Assembly (NCBI RefSeq): GCF_014696825.1
Contig: NZ_JACJQU010000001.1
Location: forward strand, 186,001-250,000
Length of the DNA: 64,000 nucleotides
Reading direction: 5' to 3'
From: Anabaena sphaerica FACHB-251
GTDB taxonomy: Bacteria > Cyanobacteriota > Cyanobacteriia > Cyanobacteriales > Nostocaceae
The notes below the pieces were generated by a model. That model was not told the origin of the DNA and ran no database searches. It saw nothing but the letters and a program-made list of their open reading frames with translations. Of this stretch, positions 46,619 through 55,654 are shown piece by piece (position 1 is the stretch's first letter; the number at the start of each line of letters is the position of its first letter). A program made the position numbers and the translations under genes.

Positions 46619-47122
46619 ATGGCTTTATGAAGATTGTATTATCATATTGTTTGGGCTACCAAAAAACGCGAGCCTTTAATTACTAATGATATTGAAGATA
46701 AATTCTATGGTTATTTAATTGGTAAAGCGGCTCATTTAGGGTGTGTTATTCATGCTATTGGAGGAATAGAAGACCATATTCATTTTGTGGTTTCCATTCT
46801 TCCTAAATTATCTATTGCTGAATTCGTGAAAACTTTAAAAGGCAGTAGCGCCTATCATTATAATCATTCTTTAAGTAAAATACAACAACAATTTAGTTGG
46901 CAAGAAGAATATGGTGTATTTTCTTTAGGTGGTAAGCAATTACAGGAAGCCATTGATTATGTGAATAATCAAAAACTACATCATTTAAATAAAACTACAA
47001 TCCCATTATTAGAACAAGAAACAGATTTAGATCAACCACCTCAAACTCCAACAAAACCAGGAAATAAATTTCCCAATTCAAAACCAAAATCCGTTAAAAC
47101 AAATCAAAGAAATCAACCATAG
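46619..47122 (+). mobile_element. REP-associated tyrosine transposase (RAYT, IS200/IS605-like), with early stop
   Basis: The protein region LYYHIVWATKKREPLI ... GCVIHAIGGIEDHIHFVVSI ... EYGVFSLGGKQLQEAIDYVNNQKLHH carries the HxH pair (HIHF) and the nucleophilic Tyr (near residue 125) of Y1 HuH transposases. The natural start is the ATG at 46619 (ATG GCT TTA TGA), where TGA replaces the Trp codon usual in MALWR. Translation could only start at the TTG at 46634 (162 residues). The C-terminal tail (about 135-162) is read out of a REP-like sequence. REP units flank the gene on both sides. RAYTs are single-copy domesticated transposases that move REPs. Confidence 0.85.
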
Positions 47123-47170
47123 TCGGTTTTAACCGACTTTAGCTATGAGACAGGGAATTTATTCCCTGGA
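47120..47170. repeat. REP unit 3' of the RAYT gene
   Basis: TAGTCGGTTTTAACCGACT followed by TTAGCTATGAGACAGGGAAT and TTATTCCCTGG. It is nearly identical to 30554-30602. The RAYT stop codon overlaps its first bases. Confidence 0.9.
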
Positions 47171-47213
47171 ATTCTATTATTCCCTGGCTTTTAATACAAT
47201 AAAAATTTATTAG

Positions 47214-47295
47214 TGGGCGGGAGGAGAATCGAACTCCTATACCTTTCGGTGCCGCATTTTGAGTGCGGTGCGTCTACCAATTCCGCCACCCGCCC
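47214..47295 (-). tRNA. tRNA-Leu (anticodon CAA)
   Basis: An 82-base class II tRNA. The acceptor stem GGGCGGG pairs with CCCGCCC (47289-47295 with 47215-47221). D-loop region GGCGGAATTGGTAGACGC; anticodon stem CCGCA-CTCAAAA-TGCGG gives CAA at 34-36; the variable arm TGCCGAAAGGTA and T-arm GGAGTTCGATTCTCC are intact. CCA is not encoded. The nearby 5' side faces the RAYT/REP unit. Confidence 0.95.
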
Positions 47296-47373
47296 TTGTG
47301 GATGGCACTTCATTAGTATAACCTATTTTTTTGATTTTGCAACCAGGATTATTGATTTATTTACAAATTTTTT

Positions 47374-48465
47374 TCAGGTCTGTCTAACCAAACTAGAATC
47401 AATATCTTCTAGACTAGCACAGCCGCCCAGAGCCATTGCTGTAATTAGTTCCTCTTTGAGAAGGGAGATAACGTCAGCTACTCCAGCTTGTCCAGATACC
47501 GCTAAACCCCATAGGACAGGACGACCTATAAGAATCGCTTTTGCTCCTAATGCTAAGGCTTTGAGGATATCTGTACCCCGACGGATACCGCCATCTAACA
47601 AGACTTCTGCTCTACCGTCAACTGCTGTTACTATTTCCGGTAAGGCATCTAAAGAAGCGATCGCCCCATCTAATTGTCTACCACCATGATTAGAAACCAC
47701 AATCCCCTGAGCGCCATATTCTACAGCCCGCAGCGCATCATCACCCCGCAAAATCCCTTTCAAAACTAACGGTAGCGGACTAAGAGATTGTAGCCATTCT
47801 AAATCTTTCCAAGTCAGAGCCGGGTTAATTTGTTGAGCAAAATAGGTTAATAACCCAGACTCCCCCTGTCCCTGGGGAATATCTAACCCTGATATTTTGG
47901 TTAAATTAGCAGGATGCAAACCAGCAGGTAAGGTAAATTCATTGCGTTGATCTCGCTCTCGCTTTCCCAACACTGGCGCATCTACAGTTAAACATAGTGC
48001 TTTGTAACCTGCTGCATAAGCTCTTTCTACCAAAGCACGAGTTAAACCCCGATCTTTGTGAATGTAAAGCTGAAACCATTTTAAACCATCGGAGACCGTT
48101 GCCACTTCTTCTAAACTCCTAGTAGCCAGGGTACTCAACACCATACCTACACCTGCTGAAGCCGCAGATGAGGCTGTAGCAATTTCCCCATCTGGATGCG
48201 CGAGACATTGAAAAGCCATTGGTGCAATCATCAGAGGTAACTGCAAAGATGCACCTAAAACTTTGGTTGTCAGGTTGATTTCACTGACATCAACTAGCAT
48301 CTTAGGGCGCAGTTTCACTCGTATAAAAGCAGCGCGATTATCCCGCAGGGTGATTTCATCCCACGCACCACTACTGTAATAATCAAACGCCATTTTTGGT
48401 AGATGGGCTTTTGCTAACTGCTCATATTCAAATAAGTTAATTAATATTTGGGTGTTAGTTATCAT
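47374..48465 (-). CDS. FMN-dependent alpha-hydroxy acid oxidase (lactate-oxidase-like)
   Basis: A 363-residue TIM-barrel flavoprotein. Family signatures are FDYYSSGAWDEITLRDN near 27-43, LPLMIAPMAFQCLAHPDGE near 76, the catalytic SNHGGRQLDGAIASLDALPE near 255-274 (active His), and the FMN-phosphate site DGGIRRGTDILKALALGAKAILIGRP near 290-316. Relatives in Nostoc oxidise L-lactate, whereas plant homologues oxidise glycolate; the residues that decide cannot be judged by eye. Ends 79 bases from the tRNA gene. Confidence 0.9.
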   Translation of the reverse strand: MITNTQILINLFEYEQLAKAHLPKMAFDYYSSGAWDEITLRDNRAAFIRVKLRPKMLVDVSEINLTTKVLGASLQLPLMIAPMAFQCLAHPDGEIATASSAASAGVGMVLSTLATRSLEEVATVSDGLKWFQLYIHKDRGLTRALVERAYAAGYKALCLTVDAPVLGKRERDQRNEFTLPAGLHPANLTKISGLDIPQGQGESGLLTYFAQQINPALTWKDLEWLQSLSPLPLVLKGILRGDDALRAVEYGAQGIVVSNHGGRQLDGAIASLDALPEIVTAVDGRAEVLLDGGIRRGTDILKALALGAKAILIGRPVLWGLAVSGQAGVADVISLLKEELITAMALGGCASLEDIDSSLVRQT

Positions 48466-48488
48466 ATCTGTTTGGGTTGGTAATGGGT

Positions 48489-48632
48489 AATGGGTAATTG
48501 GGGATTGGGGATTGGGGATTGGGGATTAGGAAAGAATTTTCTCCTCTGCTCCCCTGCTCCTCTGCTCCCCTGCTCCTCTGCTCCCCTGCTCCTCTGCTCC
48601 CCTGCTCCCCTGCTCCCCTGCTCCCCTACCTC
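48489..48632. repeat. Tandem GGGATTG and CTCCCCTG repeats
   Basis: About four GGGATTG(G) units at 48498-48527, then about eleven CTCC(C/T)CTG-type octamers over 48541-48628. They fill the gap between the oxidase and metalloprotease genes. Confidence 0.88.
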
Positions 48633-48643
48633 TTCACTGTCAC

Positions 48644-51481
48644 CTAATTTCCCTGCAATGGAGCATTTAAAGTTTTTTCAATGCGATCGCGGGTTTCTAG
48701 TAAATGGGCTTTGGTATATTCATCATCAGACTTCACCCGTCTAAGTTGTTGGTCTAATTGTTTGAGTTTATACCATGATAAGGTGCGAGCATCTTCTGGG
48801 ACATCTACTTTTCGTAATACCATCGCCGTTAAGAAATTCACATATTGTCGTTGTAAACCTCTACGCAAACTAGAAATTTCTAATTTGCCTTTTGGTTGTA
48901 AAACTTCTGTCCAAATTCCGGTTTGTAAAGTAGTAAATAACTCAGGCATAGTCAATGCTTTTCCGGGTTCGCTTTTGAGTTCAATATCCTTCATACGAGA
49001 AAGGCGATCGCTGGAAAGTAAATCACTCAAAACAGCACTCTGCACAAACAACACCAAATCATGAATTGGGTAATCCAAACGCCCCGTTTTCGGCGTACTA
49101 CCCCAGTGTCGCCAACGGGATGGTGCTAATTTATTCAGTAGTTCTGGTGAGAAATTCATCGCATCTTCAGCAAACACATACTCTTGCAATGTCGCTAATG
49201 CCTGTCTTTGTTGTTCCACTGGAACTGCTACAAATGGTAATCTTCCTTTGTTTTCACCAGGATTGACTCTGTAAAAAGACTGCCCACCAATGTATTTAAT
49301 CGTGTAGTTTAATTGTTGTAAATAATTACCAAATATGGTACTAAACTGTTCACTTAAATCACTGTAATTCTCCCCAGACATTGAATAAGCATGATTTAAA
49401 CTTTTCCACATCACACGGGAATTATCCAACTGCCATCGAGAATAAATTAGCACATTACCGCTATTATCCCAAGGTGCAGATGTAGGATCAATCTCAGATG
49501 TATCTTCATCAGGGGAATAACTCAACTCTGGTTTTTCCGATTGTTTAGCTATTTCTGCTAAAAATGGCTTTTCTGCGATCGCACTTTTTGCCCCAGAAGG
49601 AGTATAACCATACTGTATTGCCCAAACATCATAACTTCCCACCTGACTAGGAAAATAATCTCCCTGGACTGTACCACGAGGGGCTATATTGGGAGGAACA
49701 TAATCCATTACCGAAGCAGTCAAACCTTTAGTACGAGTGATTTCTAGATTATTCATCTCCTCTGGTTGTAAGAGGTTACTCCCACGAAAATTATGCCGCA
49801 AACCTAAAGTATGACCAACTTCATGAGCAATAATTAAACGCAAATATTGATGAATATAATCTTGCACTTGCTCTTTACTAGGAGTAGTATTTGATAACAT
49901 TGACATTGCCAATGAACCAAAAGCAAATTGATTAGCAGATTCTATCCCATAGCATAAATCATACTCTCCTGCTAGTTTGGATATATTACCCATTAAGCCT
50001 TTAGGATTTTTATCACCTTTACTACAAAGGGGGCGATTTTGCATCAATGCTGATAGGGAAGTAGGAGTTTTTGTTTGGTTGGGCAAAACAATTTGACGAT
50101 ACTCATTTTTTAACGCTCTGACAAAACTAGCATCTACCAAAATATCCGCATCCAAAATTTCTCCATTCAAAGGATTCACACGGGATGGACCAAGCGCAAA
50201 ATAACCATCTACAGTATTAATCCAGCGAATTGTATTATACCTAATATCCGCCGCATCCCATGTAGCATTATTTGGCATTTGTTTGACTTCAATCGCATCC
50301 TTGAATCCCGCTTTCAAAAAAGCTTGATTCCACATTAATACGCCTTCTTTAATAGCATCACGATATTCAAAAGGTACAGCGTTATCAATCCAGAAAACAA
50401 TCGGCTTTTTTGGAGGAGAAATTGCAGCGTTAGGATCTTGTTTTTCCAAATTCCAGCGATTAATGTAACGCACAAAAAGATCATTTCGATCATTTATAGA
50501 TAAATCTTGATATGCAGTCAGGAAATATCCCACTCGCTCATCTGCCAAGCGCGGTTGATAATTATTTTTTGGCAGTTGGGAAAGGCTATAATGAAGCCGT
50601 ATAGTAAAGCCACGACTATCAGCCAGCGTATTTAAACTCGGATTTTGGCTATCGCCAGCACTGTTAGCAAAATTAAAAATAGATTCAATTTCTAAATTGT
50701 TGGGAAAAACTTTTGCATTACCAAAATAGGGTTGATCTGGACTTGCTGCTAATTCTAAACTTGCAGATAAGCCAGCTAAGTCTGTCAGCAGTAAATCACC
50801 TAAATCGATGAGGATGGTTTGGCGTTGCGGATGAATACTTTTAATAGGAAGATTGTAAAGAACAGAATCACTAAAAGACCGATTCAGTGAGCGTGTTTGG
50901 GGATCTCCTTCACGAGTCCGAAAATTCACATTACGAACCACAAATTGCAAGTTTTTATCTATGCGTTGGAAATAAAACAAAAAATCTTGCAATGGCAGTC
51001 CACTATAAATTCCTCGTTCACCAATGCCAGATTCTAAGGTGGCTGTAGCTAAGAAATTTTTCTGTAGTTGCTCTGGCTTAATTTCTAAATAGATTTTATT
51101 AGTCTCTTTCTGGCGATAAAGAGTAAATAGACCCTCTAGTTTTTGACTATCTTTAACAACATCATCAAATGGTTCTAAATCATCTGTTTTAGATGGTTTA
51201 GTGCTAAATCCTGTTTTTTTTGCTGGCTTATTGGCAGTTTGAGCAAGTTGTAACAAAGGTTGCTGTCTGGCTTTTTTTGGCTCTGGCACCACCCACATAA
51301 AAGGTTGTTTTTGTACCTGTTTATTCTGATTGATTATCCATAGTTGCGATGATGGTAACGTTGTTTGAGGTGAAGTTACCAAATTTTCCTTTGCTTTTGT
51401 CTCTAATGACTGGGCGCAAGCAGTTCCCATACCTAAAAACAAACCGTGTAACAAAACGATATAAAAAGTTAATTTTTTCAT
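48644..51481 (-). CDS. Large zinc-dependent metalloprotease (DUF5117/DUF4953 type)
   Basis: A 945-residue exported protein from the ATG at 51481, preceded by AGGG; an ATG at 51526 would add 15 residues that break the signal peptide. The signal peptide (MKKLTFYIVLLHGLFLGMG) ends near a possible lipobox (GTAC). The catalytic site is IIAHEVGHTLGLRHNFRGS near residue 565, the metzincin HExxHxxGxxH form, followed by ASVMDYVPPN (Met-turn) near 605. The N-terminal DUF5118/DUF5117-like region covers about 100-370. Probably a periplasmic or outer-surface protease; substrate unknown. Confidence 0.85.
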   Translation of the reverse strand: MKKLTFYIVLLHGLFLGMGTACAQSLETKAKENLVTSPQTTLPSSQLWIINQNKQVQKQPFMWVVPEPKKARQQPLLQLAQTANKPAKKTGFSTKPSKTDDLEPFDDVVKDSQKLEGLFTLYRQKETNKIYLEIKPEQLQKNFLATATLESGIGERGIYSGLPLQDFLFYFQRIDKNLQFVVRNVNFRTREGDPQTRSLNRSFSDSVLYNLPIKSIHPQRQTILIDLGDLLLTDLAGLSASLELAASPDQPYFGNAKVFPNNLEIESIFNFANSAGDSQNPSLNTLADSRGFTIRLHYSLSQLPKNNYQPRLADERVGYFLTAYQDLSINDRNDLFVRYINRWNLEKQDPNAAISPPKKPIVFWIDNAVPFEYRDAIKEGVLMWNQAFLKAGFKDAIEVKQMPNNATWDAADIRYNTIRWINTVDGYFALGPSRVNPLNGEILDADILVDASFVRALKNEYRQIVLPNQTKTPTSLSALMQNRPLCSKGDKNPKGLMGNISKLAGEYDLCYGIESANQFAFGSLAMSMLSNTTPSKEQVQDYIHQYLRLIIAHEVGHTLGLRHNFRGSNLLQPEEMNNLEITRTKGLTASVMDYVPPNIAPRGTVQGDYFPSQVGSYDVWAIQYGYTPSGAKSAIAEKPFLAEIAKQSEKPELSYSPDEDTSEIDPTSAPWDNSGNVLIYSRWQLDNSRVMWKSLNHAYSMSGENYSDLSEQFSTIFGNYLQQLNYTIKYIGGQSFYRVNPGENKGRLPFVAVPVEQQRQALATLQEYVFAEDAMNFSPELLNKLAPSRWRHWGSTPKTGRLDYPIHDLVLFVQSAVLSDLLSSDRLSRMKDIELKSEPGKALTMPELFTTLQTGIWTEVLQPKGKLEISSLRRGLQRQYVNFLTAMVLRKVDVPEDARTLSWYKLKQLDQQLRRVKSDDEYTKAHLLETRDRIEKTLNAPLQGN

Positions 51482-51864
51482 CCTAGATCCCTGATAACTA
51501 TTGATTCTTTTTAGGACAGCAAGCAATACTAACTACACTAGGTTTTGAACCTGGAAATTGTCAATTGGTTTGGGAAAAAGTTATTGGGTTTAAGGGTAAA
51601 GGTTTTTTATTTCCTTTTCCCCCTGTCCCTTATCCCCTTCAGCGACAAATATTGATTGCTGTAGTATAAAACTAAGGTACTTAAAAGTAGATTTACCTAA
51701 ACCAAAATAAATAAATGTCTGCCAACTCAAATTGTGCAGCTATACAAGTCAAGTTTGCAACCACAAACCGAAATTAATCCAATTAAAATCAATTACGTTG
51801 AAGTTGCTAATTTTACATTTTAATATCTGAGTCTGGACTTATAACCTCCTGGAAATTCTTGCTT
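51482..51864. other. Intergenic region, no gene seen
   Basis: About 380 AT-rich bases between the metalloprotease start and the NblR-type gene. A pyrimidine-rich stretch (51605-51650, CCTTTTCCCCCTGTCCCTTATCCCC) is a frequent intergenic motif here. Confidence 0.4.
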
Positions 51865-52572
51865 TCAGGATTCTCTCAACACATATCCTACACCGCGTAC
51901 CGTTTGAATTAAGCGTTTTTGCCCTTCCTCTTCAATTTTCAAACGCAAGTAGCGAATGTATACTTCTATCACATTTGACTCACCCAGAAAATCATAACCC
52001 CAGACATTTTCTAAGATTTGTTCACGGGTTAATACTTCGCGGGGATGTTCCATAAAAAACTTTAATAGTTCAAATTCCTTCATTGTCAAGTCGATGCCTC
52101 TACTATTATAGATAGCGCGACGGATGCTGATATCTAGCACCAAATCCCCAAAGCGCAACTGTTCGTTAGTATCGACATCAGGTTTAAGGTATAGACGAAT
52201 TAGCTTCAAAAAATCTTCGGCGCGATAAGGTTTGAGAATATAATCATCAGCACCGGCTTCTAGACAAGCTACACGATCATCAACTGTATCTCTTGCCATT
52301 AAAATCAATACAGGGGAACAATAGCCAATGGTGCGAATATTTCTGCACAAAGACAGTCCTGATTCTCCCGTCAGCATCCGGTCTACAACTATTAAAGCAG
52401 GTTGGCGATGGCTTTGCCCGCTGGAGGCATCGCGGCATTGTTGCAAACCACTGGCCGCATCATGAGCCACAATTGCATCATAGCCAGCTTCTTGCAAATC
52501 AAAAGCCAATTGATTGGCTAAAGTATCATCGGGTTCAATCACCAGAACGCAGGAACTGTGAGAAGGTATCAT
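51865..52572 (-). CDS. nblR: OmpR-family response regulator, NblR-like
   Basis: A 235-residue regulator with a receiver domain (about 10-130) and an OmpR winged helix (about 137-233, ending VRGVGYVLRES). The receiver starts VLVIEPDD (acidic pocket), has VVDRM for the phosphoacceptor region (Asp near 63) and LKPY near 117. The opening CVLVIEPDDTLANQLAFDLQEAGYDA is like NblR, the regulator of phycobilisome degradation under nutrient stress. Residues near 48-58 (RDASSGQSHRQ) are encoded by a small palindromic repeat that lengthens the loop before beta-3. NblR identity is by recollection. Confidence 0.75.
   Translation of the reverse strand: MIPSHSSCVLVIEPDDTLANQLAFDLQEAGYDAIVAHDAASGLQQCRDASSGQSHRQPALIVVDRMLTGESGLSLCRNIRTIGYCSPVLILMARDTVDDRVACLEAGADDYILKPYRAEDFLKLIRLYLKPDVDTNEQLRFGDLVLDISIRRAIYNSRGIDLTMKEFELLKFFMEHPREVLTREQILENVWGYDFLGESNVIEVYIRYLRLKIEEEGQKRLIQTVRGVGYVLRES
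52404..52433. repeat. Palindromic repeat inside the nblR-like gene
   Basis: GGCGATGGC (52404-52412) pairs with GGCATCGC (52426-52433) in an imperfect palindrome within coding DNA, encoding ASSGQSHR. HIP-type GCGAT ends suggest a short dispersed repeat. Confidence 0.55.
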
Positions 52573-52939
52573 ATCAATTGGTAATTGGTAATTTGTAGTT
52601 GGTGAAAACTATCTCCTATGAGTTATAACCTGTTACCGTGTTCTTGACATTCCCCACCATACTAACTCAAGTTACTAATTTTCCGGTTACACTTGTATAG
52701 AAATTGATATATTTTTCATGCCATACCTTCAGTATGGTCGGGGATTTCAACAATTACAAAGGAGGCAGGAGGGAAGTAGTATGAATTAAAACTTTAGTGG
52801 CTAGTAACGGTACATAGCAGACATCATGAGAAACAGGATATTTCGCAGGTGTCCATTTACCTTCGACAACAGCATTACAGACATACAGAGGATATAGATT
52901 TAATTTTAGATAATTTGACAGCTTTAGTAATAGTCAATG
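52573..52939. other. Intergenic region, no gene seen
   Basis: About 365 bases. It holds a hairpin pair CCATACCTTCAGTATGG (52720-52737) next to CGGGGAT, similar to dispersed IS-end-like hairpins elsewhere. Nothing else was recognised. Confidence 0.4.
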
Positions 52940-53092
52940 ATGGAGCGATTTCAGCATCTACATATAAATAAACCCAAAAAAGGCGGCTATGGTACTAAAA
53001 TTATGGATACTATAGCCGATAAAATTCTCAATGGTACATGGGAAATATCAACTTTGCCTAATGGAGAAGTGCGAGTCACACCCCTCTCATAA
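52940..53092 (+). CDS. Possible 50-residue ORF or gene remnant
   Basis: ATG at 52940, open for 50 codons to the TAA at 53090, which abuts the convergent nadK stop. It contains KPKKGGYGTKIMDTIADKIL and NGTWEISTLPNGEVRVTPLS. The GGYGTKIM pattern and ending recall the last part of a GHKL ATPase domain of a sensor kinase, so it may be the tail of a lost kinase gene. No ribosome-binding site stands out. Confidence 0.35.
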   Translation: MERFQHLHINKPKKGGYGTKIMDTIADKILNGTWEISTLPNGEVRVTPLS

Positions 53093-54016
53093 TTATGGCA
53101 ATTCTACAGAATTGGGTTTAGCAATATGCGGCAGTCCCCAACCTAATTTTTCCCGTAAAACGCGGAAAAACTCTGGAGATTGTAAGCGAATAAATTTAGC
53201 AGTGTATGGCGATCGCTCCAAGTATACCCGATCCTCTGACAACACATAACACCCACCATTTCCATCTACCACCATTACCAACCGGGGGATGTTAACTGGA
53301 TAGATATTAACTGGTTCATTATTGGGGAACACCAAAGCCCTAGAAGCCAGAGAATGGGGACAAATTGGTACTAGCTGCAACACAGGTACACCAGGGGTAA
53401 TTACAGGTCCTCCCGCACTTAATGAATAAGCAGTTGAACCCGTTGGAGTAGAAACAATTACACCATCCGCCGCAATATCCACTGCTGCATGATGACCAAT
53501 TTCAATTTCAAAATGGCACATCGAGGTCAATGGTTCCCGATGTAGCACCATTTCATTTAAACACAGAGCCTCCCATAATACCGCATCTCCCCGTAGAACT
53601 TTGACGGTGAGCATAACTCGTTCTTCGATTTCATACTCACCTGCCATTACCTGTTCTAGGGCTTGGGGCAGTTGGTTCAGGTAAGCTTCCGTCAAAAATC
53701 CCATGTGACCAGTATTCACAGTTAACAATGGTATGCCACAGGGGGCAACTTGACGAGACGCTGCTAACACAGTGCCGTCTCCCCCTAATACCACTGCAAA
53801 CTCCATGTCTGAATCAAAACCAGGGGGTGTGAGAGCTTCTACTGGGGTGCGGCATACAGGACTATCAGGATTTGAGTAGCCTAGTATACCACCGATACTT
53901 GCTGTCACACATACATCCCAACCAGCAGCGGTTAGCTGGTCTTTCAGTTCGGTAGCGACTCGACCCGCTACCGGTTTAACGTCGTTGTAGATAATGCCTG
54001 CTTTCGGCACATTCAA
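53093..54016 (-). CDS. nadK: NAD(+) kinase
   Basis: A 307-residue enzyme that phosphorylates NAD to NADP. The family motifs are [12 protein letters not shown] near residues 78-89, [12 protein letters not shown] near 100, and the NE-short plus [17 protein letters not shown] near 190-206. The longer N-terminus and size fit one of the two NAD kinase types of cyanobacteria. Cytoplasmic. It lies 77 bases after the ycf39-like gene on the same strand. Confidence 0.95.
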   Translation of the reverse strand: MNVPKAGIIYNDVKPVAGRVATELKDQLTAAGWDVCVTASIGGILGYSNPDSPVCRTPVEALTPPGFDSDMEFAVVLGGDGTVLAASRQVAPCGIPLLTVNTGHMGFLTEAYLNQLPQALEQVMAGEYEIEERVMLTVKVLRGDAVLWEALCLNEMVLHREPLTSMCHFEIEIGHHAAVDIAADGVIVSTPTGSTAYSLSAGGPVITPGVPVLQLVPICPHSLASRALVFPNNEPVNIYPVNIPRLVMVVDGNGGCYVLSEDRVYLERSPYTAKFIRLQSPEFFRVLREKLGWGLPHIAKPNSVELP

Positions 54017-54093
54017 ATATCCAAGTTTAGGCGATGCTTGATCTTTAGTAATGGTTACACATTTTTGACTAATCTAGTCATTTGTCTGGAATT

Positions 54094-55092
54094 TTATTGA
54101 CTATTAACTTTTGAAGACTGTTTAAAAGGTGTCTTTTTATTTTTCTGTTTTTTGGTCTTATTTTTCTCGTAGTCTAACTCTTTCAGCTTTTTCATAATCC
54201 GGCTGAAGTATTCTTGCAGGTAATTTTCTACAGTAGCTGTTTGTTGTTTATCTAAGCCAAACACTGTGTATACTTCGTCCATTGGCGCATTTAAGGCTTT
54301 ACCACTAGCTAATACCTCTGTAAAAGCTAGTCTGTCAGCCACATTCCATCCCCACTGAAAGCACCGGAGTAACCCTTGTACACCACGCAGTAAGCCGATA
54401 GGCATCCGTGTTACTCTCGCATCTTTCCCAGATAAGCGTTCACAAATATTAATTATTTCTTCTGCACTCCACGCACGAGTACCAACAACGGGGAAAGTTT
54501 GTTTTTGGGTTTCTGGTACACTCAAAGCGCGAAGCGCAAATTTAGCAATATCTTGAGTATCCATATAAGCAACTGGGGAAGAAGCACCCGTTACCCACAC
54601 TGGCTGATTTTCCAAAATAGGTATGCCATATTGACCAATTAAGCCTTGCATAAACCCAGCCAAACGTAAAATTGTATAGTTTAAGCCGGACTCAGCTAAA
54701 AATAATTCTGTACATCGCTTAATTTCCATCAGCGGTACATTGGGATATTTATCAGCGTCGAGAATTGAAAAGAAAATAAAACGCTCTACACCAGCAGCTT
54801 TAGCAGCTTGAATTAACGCTACCTTGCCATCCCAATCTACCTGTTTAATAGTTAATGAATCTGTAGCGCGAGATGTGGAAGCATCTATGACTTGTGTTAC
54901 ACCTGCTAACGCTGCTTCTAGGGTTTGGGGATAACACAAGTCTCCTCTCACCAGTTCTGCACCCCATTCTTTGAGAAATGCAGCTTTTTTAGGACTCCGA
55001 ACCAGACAGCGTACTTTATACCCTTCATCGATAGCACGACGAGCCACTTGTCTTCCTAAGGTGCCAGTGGCACCGACGATTAATAATGTCAT
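54094..55092 (-). CDS. ycf39: Ycf39-like atypical SDR (NAD(P)-binding, NmrA family)
   Basis: A 332-residue protein with the N-terminal NAD(P) motif LLIVGATGTLGRQVARRAI at about residues 3-21 and no catalytic Tyr-Lys pair, as in atypical SDRs. The pattern VRCLVRSPKKAAFLKEWGAELVRGDL near 27-52 is typical of Ycf39, which works with HliD in photosystem II reaction-centre assembly and pigment delivery. The C-terminus has a Lys-rich tail (about 308-332, KNKTKKQKNKK) beyond the usual end. petM lies upstream on the same strand. Confidence 0.87.
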   Translation of the reverse strand: MTLLIVGATGTLGRQVARRAIDEGYKVRCLVRSPKKAAFLKEWGAELVRGDLCYPQTLEAALAGVTQVIDASTSRATDSLTIKQVDWDGKVALIQAAKAAGVERFIFFSILDADKYPNVPLMEIKRCTELFLAESGLNYTILRLAGFMQGLIGQYGIPILENQPVWVTGASSPVAYMDTQDIAKFALRALSVPETQKQTFPVVGTRAWSAEEIINICERLSGKDARVTRMPIGLLRGVQGLLRCFQWGWNVADRLAFTEVLASGKALNAPMDEVYTVFGLDKQQTATVENYLQEYFSRIMKKLKELDYEKNKTKKQKNKKTPFKQSSKVNSQ

Positions 55093-55169
55093 GAGGGTCT
55101 TTATAAATTTTAATGTTTTATGATAAAAATCTTAACAGAATTAGTTATAGAAATAAAACTTTACATTTT

Positions 55170-55282
55170 TTTAATGGGACTGGGGACTGGGGACTGGGGG
55201 ACTGGGGATCGGGGAATAGATATTAAAGTTATTCTCCTCTGCCCCTCTGCCCCTCTGCCCCTCTGCTCCCCTGCTCCCCTGC
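55170..55282. repeat. STRR tracts between ycf39 and petM
   Basis: GGGGACT units near 55176-55210 and CCCCTCTG/CTCCCCTG units near 55236-55281, ending just before the petM stop. Confidence 0.85.
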
Positions 55283-55387
55283 TTATTCTTCTGCGCCTTG
55301 AATTTTTAGCAATAATGCGCCCAAAGCCCAACCTACGAAGATTAAGCCGAAAGACAACATAGCTGCATTTAAGATTTCGCCGCCCAT
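55283..55387 (-). CDS. petM: Cytochrome b6-f complex subunit 7 (PetM)
   Basis: A 34-residue single-helix membrane protein. It begins [20 protein letters not shown] and ends [12 protein letters not shown], matching PetM over its full length. PetM is a small peripheral helix of the cytochrome b6f complex, which links the photosystems. The ATG is at 55387. It lies about 190 bases upstream of the ycf39-like gene on the same strand. Confidence 0.96.
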   Translation of the reverse strand: MGGEILNAAMLSFGLIFVGWALGALLLKIQGAEE

Positions 55388-55654
55388 TTGCTGTGATTCT
55401 CCTATGTGAAGTAAATGGTTTGTGGATGTTTCCCGTTTATGAGACTGCTTAAATTAACTTGATCTCTCAAATCTCATTTTTGCTGGTCTGCTAACTTGGG
55501 TAAACTAGGTCTTCAACTATCTTGAGGATTAGACCTGTCTCAATAATTCTAAAATAGTTTAGCAGCTAATTGAAATCGGGATCGGGTAAGTAGCGATGTG
55601 GCTTAATTAACTGTTTTCCCTGTTCCCTGTTCCCTATTCCCTATTCCCTGACTC
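55388..55654. other. Divergent region between petM and pdxA
   Basis: 267 bases. It ends with a CCCTGTTCCCTGTTCCCTATT heptamer tract (about 55613-55650) directly before the pdxA start, so pdxA lacks an obvious Shine-Dalgarno sequence. Confidence 0.5.

Noticed and set aside
46634-46636. TTG as a true start of the RAYT gene
   Set aside because: The sequence upstream reads MAL-stop-R, matching the family's MALWR start, so the natural start is the ATG at 46619; TTG would only be a rescue start.
48541-48628. Octamer array considered as a CRISPR array
   Set aside because: The units are contiguous short repeats with no spacers; it is an STRR tract. No CRISPR array or cas gene was seen in the window.
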